A stretch of DNA of 64,000 nucleotides from Rahnella sikkimica (GCF_002951615.1 NZ_CP019062.1:3968001-4032000); one strand, 5' to 3'; shown: positions 41,149 to 51,093, counted from the first letter of the stretch. Numbers and translations: made by a program. The notes: a model not told the origin generated them from the sequence alone.

Positions 41149-44100
41149 GTGACTAATCGGGTTGAAGCGCTACATAAGCAACTGGCACAGCGCATTTTGG
41201 TGTTGGACGGCGGCATGGGAACGATGATCCAGAGCTACCGTCTTGAAGAAGAAGATTATCGCGGCGAGCGCTTTGCTGACTGGGAAAGCGATCTTAAAGG
41301 CAATAACGATCTTCTTGTCCTGAGCAAACCCGAAGTGATCGTCGAGATCCACAATGGTTATCTTGCCGCTGGCGCAGATATTCTCGAAACCAACACCTTT
41401 AACTCCACCTCTATCGCGATGGCCGACTACCACATGGAGTCGCTTTCCGCTGAAATTAACTATGAAGCGGCACGTATGGCGCGAGCCTGTGCCGACGAAT
41501 GGACCGCACGCACGCCGGATAAACCGCGTTATGTGGCCGGTGTTTTAGGCCCGACTAACCGCACGGCGTCGATCTCTCCGGACGTTAACGATCCGGCATT
41601 CCGTAACGTCTCTTTTGATCAACTGGTCGAGGCGTACCGCGAATCTACCCGCGCGCTGATTAAGGGCGGTGCCGATCTGATCATGATCGAAACCGTTTTC
41701 GACACACTCAACGCCAAAGCCGCGACGTTTGCGGTAGAAACTGAATTCGAAGCGCTGGGCATCGTGCTGCCGGTCATGGTTTCCGGCACGATCACCGATG
41801 CCTCTGGCCGAACATTGTCAGGCCAGACAACCGAAGCGTTCTATAACTCGCTGCGCCACGTAAAACCCCTCACATTTGGCCTGAACTGCGCACTGGGCCC
41901 GGACGAATTACGACAGTACGTCGCTGAATTGTCGCGCATTGCTGAATGCTATGTTACCGCGCACCCGAATGCGGGCTTACCGAATGCTTTTGGTGAGTAC
42001 GATCTTGAAGCCAAAGAAATGGCGGAGCATATCGGCGAATGGGCGCGTTCGGGCTTCCTGAATATCGTCGGTGGTTGTTGTGGTACCACGCCGGCGCACA
42101 TTGCCGCGATGGTGAAAGCGGTTGAAGGCGTGCCGCCACGCCAGTTGCCGGTTATTCCTGTCGCCTGCCGTCTGGCGGGGCTGGAACCGCTAACCATTGA
42201 TGCACAAACGTTGTTTGTGAACGTAGGTGAGCGAACCAACGTCACCGGTTCTGCGCGTTTCAAACGCCTGATTAAAGAAGAAAAATACGCCGAAGCCCTG
42301 GCGGTTGCCCGTCAGCAGGTGGAAAGCGGCGCGCAGATCATCGATATCAACATGGATGAAGGGATGCTCGACGCCGAAGCGGCGATGGTGCGCTTCCTGA
42401 ATCTGATTGCTGGTGAACCGGATATTGCCCGCGTGCCGATCATGATTGACTCCTCCAAGTGGGATGTCATCGAAAAAGGCCTGAAATGCATCCAGGGCAA
42501 AGGCATTGTGAACTCCATCTCGATGAAAGAAGGGGAAGACGCTTTCCTTCATCACGCCCGGATTGTACGGCGCTACGGTGCGGCCGTGGTGGTCATGGCT
42601 TTTGATGAAACCGGGCAGGCGGATACCCGCGCCCGTAAAATCGAAATCTGCCGCCGCGCCTATAAATTACTGACCGAAAAAGTCGGATTCCCGCCGGAAG
42701 ATATTATCTTTGACCCGAATATTTTCGCGGTCGCCACGGGGATTGATGAGCACAACAACTACGCCGTCGACTTCATCGAAGCCTGCGCGGATATCAAAGC
42801 AGAATTGCCGCATGCGATGATTTCGGGCGGCGTTTCCAACGTCTCCTTCTCCTTTCGCGGCAATGAACCGGTGCGCGAAGCCATTCACGCTGTATTCCTG
42901 TATCACGCGATCCGCAACGGCATGGATATGGGCATCGTTAACGCCGGTCAATTGGCCATTTACGATGACTTACCGGCTGAACTGCGCGACGCCGTTGAAG
43001 ATGTGATTCTGAACCGCCGTGAAGACGGCACAGAGCGCCTGCTTGAACTGGCGGAAAAATACCGTGGCAGCAAAGACGACGGCGAAGCCAACAAACAGCA
43101 GGCCGAATGGCGCGGCTGGGATGTTAAAAAACGCCTCGAATATTCCCTGATAAAAGGCATTACTGAATTCATCGAGCTGGACACTGAAGAGTGCCGCCAG
43201 CAGGCCGCGCGCCCGATTGAAGTGATTGAAGGGCCGCTGATGGATGGCATGAACGTCGTCGGTGATCTTTTCGGTGCCGGTAAAATGTTCCTGCCACAGG
43301 TGGTGAAATCTGCGCGTGTGATGAAGCAGGCGGTGGCCTATCTCGAACCTTACATTGAAGCCAGCAAGGAAAAAGGCCAGACAAACGGCAAAATCCTGCT
43401 CGCGACGGTGAAAGGCGATGTGCATGACATCGGCAAGAACATTGTGGGTGTGGTGCTGCAATGTAATAACTACGAGATTATCGATCTCGGCGTGATGGTG
43501 CCGACCGACAAAATTTTGAAAACGGCCATCGAAGAAAACGTCGATATCATCGGCCTTTCCGGTCTGATCACGCCTTCGCTGGACGAAATGGTCAACGTGG
43601 CAAAAGAGATGGAGCGTCGCGGATTCACAATGCCGCTGCTTATCGGCGGTGCGACCACGTCCAAGGCGCATACGGCGGTTAAAATCGAACAGAACTACAG
43701 CGGGGCGACGTGCTATGTGCAAAACGCCTCACGCTCTGTCGGCGTGGTTTCGGCACTCTTGTCTGCCGGACAGCGTGATGCTTTTATCGAGCGAACCCGT
43801 AAAGAATACGAGACCGTGCGTATTCAGCACGCCCGTAAAAAACCACGGACGCCGCCGGTCAGCCTTGACGTGGCGCGTGATAACGCAACGGTCATCGACT
43901 GGGAAGATTATACGCCGCCGGTCGCACATCGTCTGGGTATTCAGAAAGTCGAAGCCAGCATCGAAACGCTGCGTAATTACATCGACTGGACACCATTCTT
44001 CATGACCTGGTCGCTGGCAGGCAAATATCCGCGGATTCTGGAAGATGAAGTGGTGGGCGAAGAAGCCAAGCGTCTGTTCAAAGATGCCAATGATTTGCTC

Positions 44101-44832
44101 GATAAGCTTTCTGCTGAAAAATTACTGAATCCGCGCGGCGTAGTCGGTTTATTCCCGGCGAACCGCAAAGGTGACGATATCGAAATTTACAGCGACGAGC
44201 GTCGTGAAGAAGTGCTCGTCGTCAGTCATCATCTGCGTCAGCAAACTGAAAAAACGGACTTTGCGAACTATTGTCTGGCCGATTTTGTTGCGCCGAAATC
44301 CAGCGGTAAAAAAGATTACATGGGCGCATTTGCCGTGACAGGCGGGCTGGAGGAGGACGCGCTGGCCGAGGCGTACGACAAGCAGCACGACGATTACAAC
44401 AAAATCATGATTAAAGCGCTGGCAGACCGCCTGGCAGAAGCTTTTGCAGAATACCTGCATGAAAAAGTGCGTAAGGTTTACTGGGGCTTTGCCGCCAACG
44501 AGAACCTGAGCAACGAAGAACTTATTCGTGAAAATTATCAGGGGATCCGTCCGGCTCCGGGTTATCCGGCGTGTCCTGAACACACTGAAAAAGGGCAAAT
44601 CTGGAAACTGCTGGATGTTGAAACCAACACGGGTATGCAACTGACCGAGTCCTTTGCAATGTGGCCGGGTGCGGCGGTTTCGGGCTGGTATTTCAGTCAT
44701 CCCGACAGCAAATATTTCGCCGTCGCACAAATCCAGCGCGATCAGGTTGAGGATTATGCCGCGCGTAAGAATATGCCTGTCGCCGAAGTCGAACGCTGGC
44801 TGGCGCCTAACTTAGGTTACGACGCCGACTGA
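41149..44832 (+). CDS. metH: Cobalamin-dependent methionine synthase
   Basis: MetH moves a methyl group from methyltetrahydrofolate through cobalamin to homocysteine. The 1227-residue product equals E. coli in length. Domains in order: the homocysteine domain with zinc cysteines in NCALG and GGCCGTT (about 247 and 310-311), the folate domain ([11 protein letters not shown]), the cobalamin domain with the axial histidine in DVHDIGKN (about 757-764), and the C-terminal activation domain with [12 protein letters not shown]. The GTG at 41149, behind GATGAGGTGAAA, is chosen because it aligns with the E. coli start. It needs a cobalamin supply. Confidence 0.96.
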   Translation: MTNRVEALHKQLAQRILVLDGGMGTMIQSYRLEEEDYRGERFADWESDLKGNNDLLVLSKPEVIVEIHNGYLAAGADILETNTFNSTSIAMADYHMESLSAEINYEAARMARACADEWTARTPDKPRYVAGVLGPTNRTASISPDVNDPAFRNVSFDQLVEAYRESTRALIKGGADLIMIETVFDTLNAKAATFAVETEFEALGIVLPVMVSGTITDASGRTLSGQTTEAFYNSLRHVKPLTFGLNCALGPDELRQYVAELSRIAECYVTAHPNAGLPNAFGEYDLEAKEMAEHIGEWARSGFLNIVGGCCGTTPAHIAAMVKAVEGVPPRQLPVIPVACRLAGLEPLTIDAQTLFVNVGERTNVTGSARFKRLIKEEKYAEALAVARQQVESGAQIIDINMDEGMLDAEAAMVRFLNLIAGEPDIARVPIMIDSSKWDVIEKGLKCIQGKGIVNSISMKEGEDAFLHHARIVRRYGAAVVVMAFDETGQADTRARKIEICRRAYKLLTEKVGFPPEDIIFDPNIFAVATGIDEHNNYAVDFIEACADIKAELPHAMISGGVSNVSFSFRGNEPVREAIHAVFLYHAIRNGMDMGIVNAGQLAIYDDLPAELRDAVEDVILNRREDGTERLLELAEKYRGSKDDGEANKQQAEWRGWDVKKRLEYSLIKGITEFIELDTEECRQQAARPIEVIEGPLMDGMNVVGDLFGAGKMFLPQVVKSARVMKQAVAYLEPYIEASKEKGQTNGKILLATVKGDVHDIGKNIVGVVLQCNNYEIIDLGVMVPTDKILKTAIEENVDIIGLSGLITPSLDEMVNVAKEMERRGFTMPLLIGGATTSKAHTAVKIEQNYSGATCYVQNASRSVGVVSALLSAGQRDAFIERTRKEYETVRIQHARKKPRTPPVSLDVARDNATVIDWEDYTPPVAHRLGIQKVEASIETLRNYIDWTPFFMTWSLAGKYPRILEDEVVGEEAKRLFKDANDLLDKLSAEKLLNPRGVVGLFPANRKGDDIEIYSDERREEVLVVSHHLRQQTEKTDFANYCLADFVAPKSSGKKDYMGAFAVTGGLEEDALAEAYDKQHDDYNKIMIKALADRLAEAFAEYLHEKVRKVYWGFAANENLSNEELIRENYQGIRPAPGYPACPEHTEKGQIWKLLDVETNTGMQLTESFAMWPGAAVSGWYFSHPDSKYFAVAQIQRDQVEDYAARKNMPVAEVERWLAPNLGYDAD

Positions 44833-44833
44833 T

Positions 44834-44916
44834 ATTCCCGTCATCCTTCACGCTGACTCTGAGCTGGCGGTTTTCATGAACCCGGTCACTGACTTCAATA
44901 AGTGGCCGGGGCTCAT
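44834..44916. repeat. Degenerate ERIC-type element after metH
   Basis: The sequence contains TCCCGTCATCCTTCACGCTG, TCATGAACCCGGTCACTGAC and AGTGGCCGGGGCTCATCTC. This follows the ERIC pattern seen more clearly at 57416-57531, but with a shortened 3' part and a changed central palindrome. It fills the gap between the convergent metH and GntR genes. Confidence 0.6.
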
Positions 44917-44917
44917 C

Positions 44918-45628
44918 TCAATTCACTTCCACATCAATATGCAGCGCGTCATAACGCCAGTATTCCAAATCGCAGTCGATGACCCGGTCGTGTTGATCCC
45001 GGTTAGTACGCGTAATAAATAATGCTGGGCTGCCGGAAGCGACTTTCAGCGCATGTGATGCTTCGTTTGTCAGCAGAGTCGGCACCATGTCAAACCGTAC
45101 GCGCCCGTAATGAATGTCGTAACGCGATGCATACAGATCAGTCAGTGAAGACGTTAAATCAGCATCAAGAATATCATTGAAATATAACGGGTTAAGATAA
45201 TGTTCGACGTAAAGTACCGGACGTTTATCGATATAACGTAACCGGCGGATGCAAATCACATCACTCGCGGGCGGCAGCAGTAGTTTCTGGCAAACGGTAT
45301 CGCTGGCGACGCGGTGTCTGGCGTCAATGACCTCCGTCTGTGCGCTTCGTCCCTGTTCTTTCGCCATAGCGTGAAAATGGCTGCGCTGCAGCGGGTTGTA
45401 AATAATGCGCGGCGGCGAAACAAACCAGCCCCGACGGACCTCGCGATAAATCAGCCCCTGCGCCTCCAGATGGCCTAACGCCTCACGCAGCGTGATACGG
45501 GTCGTGGAAAACTGTTCACTCAACGCGCGCTCAGAAGGCAGCCTTCCCTCGGCAGAAAATGCCCCGGCCGCAATACTTTCGCTCAATGCCTTGCAGATAA
45601 CGGCAAGGGTGGTCTGCGGTTCACTCAT
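44918..45628 (-). CDS. GntR/HutC-family regulator with UTRA domain
   Basis: This 236-residue protein has an N-terminal winged helix (about 5-70, LPSERALSEQFSTTRITLREAL) and a C-terminal UTRA ligand-binding domain (about 95-230). It is divergent from the transporter-hydrolase operon and so is probably its local regulator, sensing the substrate or a product. The HutC subfamily includes NagR and PhnR. The arrangement recalls the Salmonella phnR-phnSTUV locus for aminoethylphosphonate, but the effector cannot be named from sequence. The palindrome at 45787-45798 is its likely operator. Confidence 0.85.
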   Translation of the reverse strand: MSEPQTTLAVICKALSESIAAGAFSAEGRLPSERALSEQFSTTRITLREALGHLEAQGLIYREVRRGWFVSPPRIIYNPLQRSHFHAMAKEQGRSAQTEVIDARHRVASDTVCQKLLLPPASDVICIRRLRYIDKRPVLYVEHYLNPLYFNDILDADLTSSLTDLYASRYDIHYGRVRFDMVPTLLTNEASHALKVASGSPALFITRTNRDQHDRVIDCDLEYWRYDALHIDVEVN

Positions 45629-45738
45629 CGGTCAGCAAAGCCTCATTTCAGTGCGTTTTTGCACCAACCTGACTCTTTTTTGTGTAAATAATGTGCGCTT
45701 GTTAACAGCGATAAGCTTAAAACTGCTGCTTTTTCACG

Positions 45739-45771
45739 CTGACATATAATTATCACAATTGATCGTTAGAT
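45739..45771 (+). promoter_or_regulatory. Pho-box-like site and -10 of the accessory operon
   Basis: CTGACATATAATTATCAC (45739-45756) fits the PhoB consensus CTGTCATAWAWCTGTCAY at 15 of 18 positions by eye. TTAGAT (45766-45771) lies 9 bp after it, where a PhoB-dependent -10 would be. A TATAAT string inside the box (45745-45750) is an alternative -10. This is unproven. Confidence 0.45.
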
Positions 45772-45786
45772 TGGCTTGGTTCTTGC

Positions 45787-45798
45787 TGGACTAGACCA
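45787..45798. promoter_or_regulatory. Candidate operator of the GntR/UTRA regulator
   Basis: TGGACTAGACCA is one base from the perfect palindrome TGGTCTAGACCA recognised by HutC-type regulators such as NagR/DasR. The flanking GC...GC extends the symmetry to 14 of 16 positions. It lies just downstream of the predicted transcription start and 35 bp before the first gene of the operon, a position suited to repression. Confidence 0.6.
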
Positions 45799-45833
45799 GC
45801 ACTTCACACACACTATCATCTGGAGCATCCGTT

Positions 45834-46892
45834 ATGAAACAGTTGTTCGCTTCTGTGTTAACCAGCGCGCTTGTCCTCTCCGCTTCATCGGCTTTTGCCG
45901 CTGAACCTCCTGCTGAACTCCTGAAAGCGGCACAAGCCGAAGGCACGGTGAACAGCGTGGGTATGCCTGATGACTGGGCTAACTGGAAAGATACCTGGAA
46001 TGATTTGAGCACCAAATACGGCCTGAAACACAGTGATACTGATATGAGTTCTGCGCAGGAAATCGCGAAATTCCTCGCCGAAAAAGACAATGCCAGTGCG
46101 GATATTGGCGATGTGGGTGCGGCATTCGGTCCGGTCGCGGTTCAGAAGGGCGTCACACAGCCTTATAAACCGCCCACCTGGGATCAGGTGCCAGACTGGG
46201 CCAAAGACAAAGACGGGATGTGGGCACTCGCTTACACCGGAACCATTGCGTTTATTATCGATAAATCTCAGGTGAAAGATGAGCCGCACAGCTGGGCTGA
46301 TTTACTGAAAGGGAAATACAAAGTCACGATCGGTGATGTGAGCACCGCTGCGCAGGCGGCAAACGGCGTTCTGGCGGCCACTTACGCCATGGGCGGCAAC
46401 GAACAGAATCTGAAACCGGGTCTGGAATACTTCGGTAAGCTGGCGAAAGCCGGGCGTCTGAGCCTGACTAACCCGGTTATCGCGTCACTGGAAAAAGGCG
46501 AAGTGCAGGTCGGCGTGGTCTGGGACTTCAACGGTCTGAACTATCGCGACAAAATCGACAAAACCCGCTTCGACGTGGTTATTCCTTCTGACGGTTCTAT
46601 CACCTCGGGTTACACCACCATCATCAACAAATTCGGCAAACACCCGAACGCCGCCAAGCTGGCGCGTGAATACATCTTCTCCGATGCCGGTCAGATCAAC
46701 CTGGCGCGTGGCTATGCCCGTCCAATCCGTGCTGATCACATCACGCTGCCAGACGACGTGAAATCGAAACTGCTGCCATCCAGTGAATACAAAAATGCTC
46801 ACCCGATTGCGGATCCGGCTGCATGGGATAAGAGCGCCAAAACGCTGCCTCGCCTGTGGCAGGAAAACGTCATGATCAACATGCAGCAATAA
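45834..46892 (+). CDS. ABC transporter periplasmic substrate-binding protein
   Basis: The 352-residue product has a classic signal peptide (MKQLFASVLTSALVLSASS, cleavage after AFA at about residue 23). Its mature domain resembles the iron/polyamine/phosphonate-type binding proteins (extracellular solute-binding family 1). Tryptophan-rich segments (DDWANWKDTWND) and GMWALAYTGTIAFIID are visible. It is the first gene of the operon and should deliver ligand to the two permeases downstream. It is clearly different from Salmonella PhnS in sequence, so the ligand is not assigned. Candidates are a phosphonate or an organophosphate. Confidence 0.85.
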   Translation: MKQLFASVLTSALVLSASSAFAAEPPAELLKAAQAEGTVNSVGMPDDWANWKDTWNDLSTKYGLKHSDTDMSSAQEIAKFLAEKDNASADIGDVGAAFGPVAVQKGVTQPYKPPTWDQVPDWAKDKDGMWALAYTGTIAFIIDKSQVKDEPHSWADLLKGKYKVTIGDVSTAAQAANGVLAATYAMGGNEQNLKPGLEYFGKLAKAGRLSLTNPVIASLEKGEVQVGVVWDFNGLNYRDKIDKTRFDVVIPSDGSITSGYTTIINKFGKHPNAAKLAREYIFSDAGQINLARGYARPIRADHITLPDDVKSKLLPSSEYKNAHPIADPAAWDKSAKTLPRLWQENVMINMQQ

Positions 46893-46971
46893 TTTCCTGA
46901 ATTAAAAAAAGAAAAACCGGGCAGCGAAAGCATTGATTAATGACAACACCTGTACGAAAGGCAAAAGTGTA

Positions 46972-47769
46972 ATGAAGAGCATTCTGGTAGTACTCGACGG
47001 CCTGAATTATCAGGTTGCCCAAGACGCAATGGGATATTTACAGGCGCAATGTGCCGCAGGGCGCGGGCGTTTGTATCAACTGGAATGCGAATTGCCTTCG
47101 CTGTCCCGGCCGCTTTACGAATGCATTCTCACCGGCATCACGCCGGTGGAAAGCGGCATCGTGCATAACCACGTTGACCGCTTATCGACCCAACGCAGTA
47201 TTTTTCATTATGCCCGCGACGCCGGTCTGACGACGGCTGCCGCAGCCTATCACTGGGTCAGTGAGCTGTATAACCGCACGCCGTTTGATCCGCCGCGCGA
47301 CCGCCATACCAGCGATGAATCCCTCGCTATCCAGCACGGTCATTTTTATTACGATGACGCCTATCCTGATTCGCATTTATTCGATGATGCGGAAAGCCTG
47401 CGCCGTCGTCACGACCCCGATTTCCTGCTGATCCACCCGATGAACATTGATGATGCGGGCCACAAATTCGGGCTTTCGACGCCGCAATACCGCAACAAAG
47501 CGCGCACAGCGGATGGCATTCTTTCGCACTTTTTAGGCGACTGGCTGGAAGCAGGTTATCAGGTGATTGTTACCGCCGACCACGGCATGAATGATGACCG
47601 CAGTCACGGCGGAATTTTACCGGAAGAACGTCAGGTGCCGCTGTTTGTTTTTGGCAGCGCGTTCAGCCTGATAGACGCCGAACCGCTGCAAACTGAGCTG
47701 TGCGGTACGGTTTGTCAGATCCTCAATATTGCCCACGATAAGCCACACTGCGCGGCATTACTGGCCTGA
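46972..47769 (+). CDS. Alkaline-phosphatase-superfamily hydrolase (type I phosphodiesterase-like)
   Basis: The 265-residue protein has the full two-metal site of the NPP/phosphonoacetate-hydrolase branch: Asp9 in VVLDG, Asp160 and His164 in IDDAGH, Asp203-His204 in TADHG and His212 in SHGG. Aligning its PSLSRPLYECILTG with the NPP motif places Ser45 at the usual threonine nucleophile. No signal peptide is visible, so it should act in the cytoplasm on the imported compound. It may split a phosphodiester, a phosphomonoester or a phosphonate. It is shorter than most family members. The ATG at 46972 was chosen; an upstream in-frame start at 46933 lacks homology. Confidence 0.8.
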   Translation: MKSILVVLDGLNYQVAQDAMGYLQAQCAAGRGRLYQLECELPSLSRPLYECILTGITPVESGIVHNHVDRLSTQRSIFHYARDAGLTTAAAAYHWVSELYNRTPFDPPRDRHTSDESLAIQHGHFYYDDAYPDSHLFDDAESLRRRHDPDFLLIHPMNIDDAGHKFGLSTPQYRNKARTADGILSHFLGDWLEAGYQVIVTADHGMNDDRSHGGILPEERQVPLFVFGSAFSLIDAEPLQTELCGTVCQILNIAHDKPHCAALLA

Positions 47770-47795
47770 ACTCCCTCACTTTTAAAGGATCCCCG

Positions 47796-48638
47796 ATGAA
47801 AGGTAAGTGGATTGCGGCGCTGTTTATTTTGCCGTTTCTGGTGTTTTTCATCGCTTTCCAGCTGGCACCACTGGCCTGGATTGCGGTGAGCAGTTTTTAC
47901 AGCGAAACCTATGAAGCCTGGGGCCTGGGCAACTACACCGACATTCTGACCTCTCCGTTTTATTTACAGGCGATGCGCTTCTCGCTGGATATCTCGATCT
48001 GGTCGAGTTTGTACGGTTTGATTATTGCGTTAGTGGGCAGTTACTCACTTCGTCAGCTCGGCCCGACAAAGCTTCATGATTTTGTGATGTCGTTTACCAA
48101 CATGACCAGCAACTTTGCGGGCGTACCGCTGGCGTTTGCCTTCGTCATCCTGCTCGGTCTGAACGGGTGCCTGACGTTGTTGCTGCGTAAATACGGCCTG
48201 ATGGAGCATTTCGACCTGTATTCGAAAGACGGGCTGATTGTGCTCTACACCTATTTCCAGATCCCTCTTGGCGTTTTGCTGATGTATCCGGCCTTTGATG
48301 CGCTGCGCGAAGACTGGCGCGAATCGGCCGCCTTACTCGGCGCAGGGCGCTGGAGTTACTGGCGGCACATCGGTATTCCGGTTCTGTTCCCGGCGCTGCT
48401 GGGCACTTTCGTTATTTTGCTGGCCAATGCCCTTGGCGCTTACGCCACGGTGTACGCGCTGACCACCGGCAACTTCAACGTGGTACCGGTTCGTATCGCC
48501 GCGCTGGTGTCGGGGGATATTTCCCTCGATCCGAATATGGGGAGCGCGCTGGCGATGCTGCTGGTGGTGCTGATGGCCTTTATCACGCTGATTCATCAGT
48601 GGTTATTGCGCAAAAGTTATCTCAGTCAGCGTAGCTGA
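47796..48638 (+). CDS. ABC transporter permease, first subunit
   Basis: The 280-residue product is an inner-membrane permease of the PotB/phosphonate-iron type. About six membrane segments begin with IAALFILPFLVFFIAFQLAP. The cytoplasmic EAA loop is seen as ESAALLGAGRWSYWRHIG (about residues 175-192), which docks with the ATPase. AAAGGATCCCCG precedes the ATG. It pairs with the next gene, whose start is 22 bp after the stop. Confidence 0.9.
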   Translation: MKGKWIAALFILPFLVFFIAFQLAPLAWIAVSSFYSETYEAWGLGNYTDILTSPFYLQAMRFSLDISIWSSLYGLIIALVGSYSLRQLGPTKLHDFVMSFTNMTSNFAGVPLAFAFVILLGLNGCLTLLLRKYGLMEHFDLYSKDGLIVLYTYFQIPLGVLLMYPAFDALREDWRESAALLGAGRWSYWRHIGIPVLFPALLGTFVILLANALGAYATVYALTTGNFNVVPVRIAALVSGDISLDPNMGSALAMLLVVLMAFITLIHQWLLRKSYLSQRS

Positions 48639-48659
48639 TTGCTGAAAAAGGAACGTGAG

Positions 48660-49445
48660 ATGTCGCGATCTGAAGCGATTTACCACCGTGTGGTGATCTG
48701 GATTTTGTTGGTTGTTTTAATGTTGCCGCTGCTGGCGACACTGGTTTATGCGCTGGTGCTGGAATGGGGAGCCACGATTTTGCCGAGCGGTTTCACGCTC
48801 AAATGGCTGGTGGAATTGTGGAGCGATCCGCGCTTCCTGATTGCGCTCTGGCATTCGCTGCTGGTCTGTTTTGGCACGCTTTTCCTCTCGCTGGTGCTGA
48901 TCCTGCCGCTTATGTTTGTGATTGCTTACTATTTCCCGAAGCTGGATGCGCTGATGAATATTCTCATCCTGCTGCCGTTTGCCGTACCGCCGGTCGTGTC
49001 ATCCGTCGGCCTGATGCAGCTGTATTCTGGCGAACCTTTCTCGCTGACCGGCACGCCGTGGATCCTGATCGGCTGTTACTTCACGATAGCGCTGCCGTTT
49101 ATCTACCGCGCCATCTCCAACAACATGCAGGCGATAAACCTGCGTGACCTGATGGACGCCGCGCATTTGCTGGGCGCGAGCACCTGGAAAGCCGCGCTGC
49201 TGGTGGTGTTGCCGAACTTACGCAAGGGCGGAACCATCGCCGTGTTGCTGTCATTTTCTTTCCTGATTGGCGAGTTTGTTTTCGCCAACCTGCTGGCGGG
49301 CAGCCGTTACGAAACGGTTCAGGTTTATCTCTATAACATGCGCAATGGCAGCGGCCATTTCACCAGCGCACTGGTTATCTCCTATTTCATGGTCGTCCTG
49401 ATTTTCACCTGGGTGGCAAACATGCTGAACAAAGGAAAGAGCTGA
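48660..49445 (+). CDS. ABC transporter permease, second subunit
   Basis: The 261-residue PotC-like permease has about six membrane helices. Its EAA loop reads DAAHLLGASTWKAALLVV (about residues 168-185). The ATG at 48660, behind AAAGGAACGTGAG, is preferred over the TTG at 48639 that directly follows the previous stop. It should form a heterodimer with the upstream permease. The ATPase gene begins 2 bp after it, which implies strict co-translation. Confidence 0.9.
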   Translation: MSRSEAIYHRVVIWILLVVLMLPLLATLVYALVLEWGATILPSGFTLKWLVELWSDPRFLIALWHSLLVCFGTLFLSLVLILPLMFVIAYYFPKLDALMNILILLPFAVPPVVSSVGLMQLYSGEPFSLTGTPWILIGCYFTIALPFIYRAISNNMQAINLRDLMDAAHLLGASTWKAALLVVLPNLRKGGTIAVLLSFSFLIGEFVFANLLAGSRYETVQVYLYNMRNGSGHFTSALVISYFMVVLIFTWVANMLNKGKS

Positions 49446-49447
49446 TT

Positions 49448-50440
49448 ATGTCGTATTTACAGGTCACTCAACTCAACAAGTCTTACGGCCCGACTCAGAT
49501 TTTCAACAACATCGATTTTTCCGCAAAAGAGGGGGAGTTTGTGACGCTGCTGGGGCCAAGCGGCTGCGGGAAGTCTACGTTGCTGCGCTGTCTGGCCGGT
49601 CTGACATCCGTCGACAGCGGCAAAATTCTGATTCAGGGGCAGGACATCGTGCCGCTGCCACCGCAACAGCGCGGGATCGGCATGGTTTTTCAGAGCTATG
49701 CGCTTTTTCCCAATATGACCGTGGAAGCCAACGTCGCGTTTGGCCTGAAAATGCAAAGAATCCCCGCTTCCGAAGTGCATCGCCGCGTGGGCGAAGTGCT
49801 GGAACTGGTGGAAATGAACGATTACGCCAAACGTTATCCGCATCAGCTTTCGGGCGGTCAGTGTCAGCGTGTGGCGCTGGCGCGTTCGCTGGTAACACAG
49901 CCGCGCCTGCTATTGCTCGATGAACCGCTGTCGGCGCTGGATGCCCGTATCCGTAAGCATTTGCGCGAACAAATCCGCCGGATCCAGCGCGAAATGAACC
50001 TCACCGCCATTTTCGTGACGCACGATCAGGAAGAAGCCCTGACCATGTCAGACCGAATTGTTCTGATGAACAAAGGACAAATCGTCCAAAATGCCGATGC
50101 CGAAACCCTGTATACTGAGCCGGTCGATGCTTTCGCCGCCGGTTTTATTGGTAGCTATAACTTGCTGAGTGCCGAACAGGCGCTGGCGCTAACAGGCCAG
50201 ACGTATACTGGCCGTGTCGCCATTCGTCCGGAGTCCGTGACGATTTGCGCGGCAGAACAGGGCATTCCGGCTAAAATTCTCAGTCACAGCCTGCTGGGCA
50301 ACGTTGTGCGGTATCGCGTTTTAGCGCACGGCGTCGAGCTTTCTGTGGATGTCTTAAACCGTTCTGTGGCCTCACTTCGCGCCGATGGCAGCGATATTGG
50401 TCTACAGTTAGATCTTGTTACGTTACGGGAAGTTGCATGA
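49448..50440 (+). CDS. ABC transporter ATP-binding protein
   Basis: The 330-residue ATPase has Walker A GPSGCGKST (36-44), a Q-loop in VFQSYALFPNM, the signature LSGGQ (134-138), Walker B LLLLDEP (154-160) and the H-loop histidine in VTHD (about 192). A C-terminal TOBE-like regulatory domain follows (about 235-330). It belongs to the spermidine/putrescine, iron and phosphonate importer group. Its last codons overlap the HAD gene start (ATGA), linking uptake to the cytoplasmic phosphatase. Confidence 0.93.
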   Translation: MSYLQVTQLNKSYGPTQIFNNIDFSAKEGEFVTLLGPSGCGKSTLLRCLAGLTSVDSGKILIQGQDIVPLPPQQRGIGMVFQSYALFPNMTVEANVAFGLKMQRIPASEVHRRVGEVLELVEMNDYAKRYPHQLSGGQCQRVALARSLVTQPRLLLLDEPLSALDARIRKHLREQIRRIQREMNLTAIFVTHDQEEALTMSDRIVLMNKGQIVQNADAETLYTEPVDAFAAGFIGSYNLLSAEQALALTGQTYTGRVAIRPESVTICAAEQGIPAKILSHSLLGNVVRYRVLAHGVELSVDVLNRSVASLRADGSDIGLQLDLVTLREVA

Positions 50441-51093
50441 AACTGGCGCTGTTTGATCTCGATGAAACCCTGATTAGCGGTGACTGTTCCAGCTTGTGGT
50501 CAGCCTACATGGTGGCAAAAGGCTGGGTGGCCGATGAGCAGGCTTTCCTGCAACAAGATGCCGCGCTGATGCAGCAATATGCGGTCGGCCAGATGGACAT
50601 GCAGGAATACATGCGTTGTACTCTGGTGCCGCTGATTGACCGCCGTGAAAGTGACGTCGCGGCGATGGTCGCGAATTATATTCAGGATGTGATTGCCCCG
50701 CGTATTTATGCGCAGGCGCGCGAATGTCTGGCTGAACATCGCGCACAGGGTGACCGGACGGTGATTATTTCCGCATCCGGCGAACATCTGGTTCGGCCGA
50801 TTGCCCGGTTCCTCGGTGTCGATGAAACGCTGGCGATTGGTGTTGAAATACAAGACGGGCGTTTTACCGGCGCTACCCAAGGGACGATGACCTATCGCGA
50901 AGGCAAAGTTTCGCGGTTGCTGGATCTCATCAATCAGGACGACACCCTGTTACAAGAAGCCCGTTTCTATTCGGATTCTCACAATGACCTGCCGTTACTG
51001 ACCCGCGTGGGCCAGCCCGTGGCAGTGAATCCGGACGCTATCCTGCTCCAGCACGCCCGGCAGGCAGGATGGCCGATTTATGCCTGGCGTTAA
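50437..51093 (+). CDS. HAD-IB family phosphatase
   Basis: The 218-residue protein has all HAD motifs: DLDET (Asp7 nucleophile, Asp9 acid-base), the motif II serine in IISAS (Ser112), the motif III lysine in EGKV (Lys157) and motif IV SDSHNDLP (Asp180, Asp184). A helical cap lies between motifs I and II, as in phosphoserine phosphatase-like subfamily IB enzymes. It has no signal peptide. Its overlap with the ATPase gene suggests that it dephosphorylates the imported compound or the product of the hydrolase at 46972-47769. The substrate is unknown. Confidence 0.88.
   Translation: MKLALFDLDETLISGDCSSLWSAYMVAKGWVADEQAFLQQDAALMQQYAVGQMDMQEYMRCTLVPLIDRRESDVAAMVANYIQDVIAPRIYAQARECLAEHRAQGDRTVIISASGEHLVRPIARFLGVDETLAIGVEIQDGRFTGATQGTMTYREGKVSRLLDLINQDDTLLQEARFYSDSHNDLPLLTRVGQPVAVNPDAILLQHARQAGWPIYAWR

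Noticed and set aside
45834..49445. Calling the accessory transporter PhnSTUV
   Set aside because: The overall layout and regulator resemble the Salmonella aminoethylphosphonate locus, but the binding protein differs clearly from PhnS and no phnW or phnX is present, so the name is not justified.
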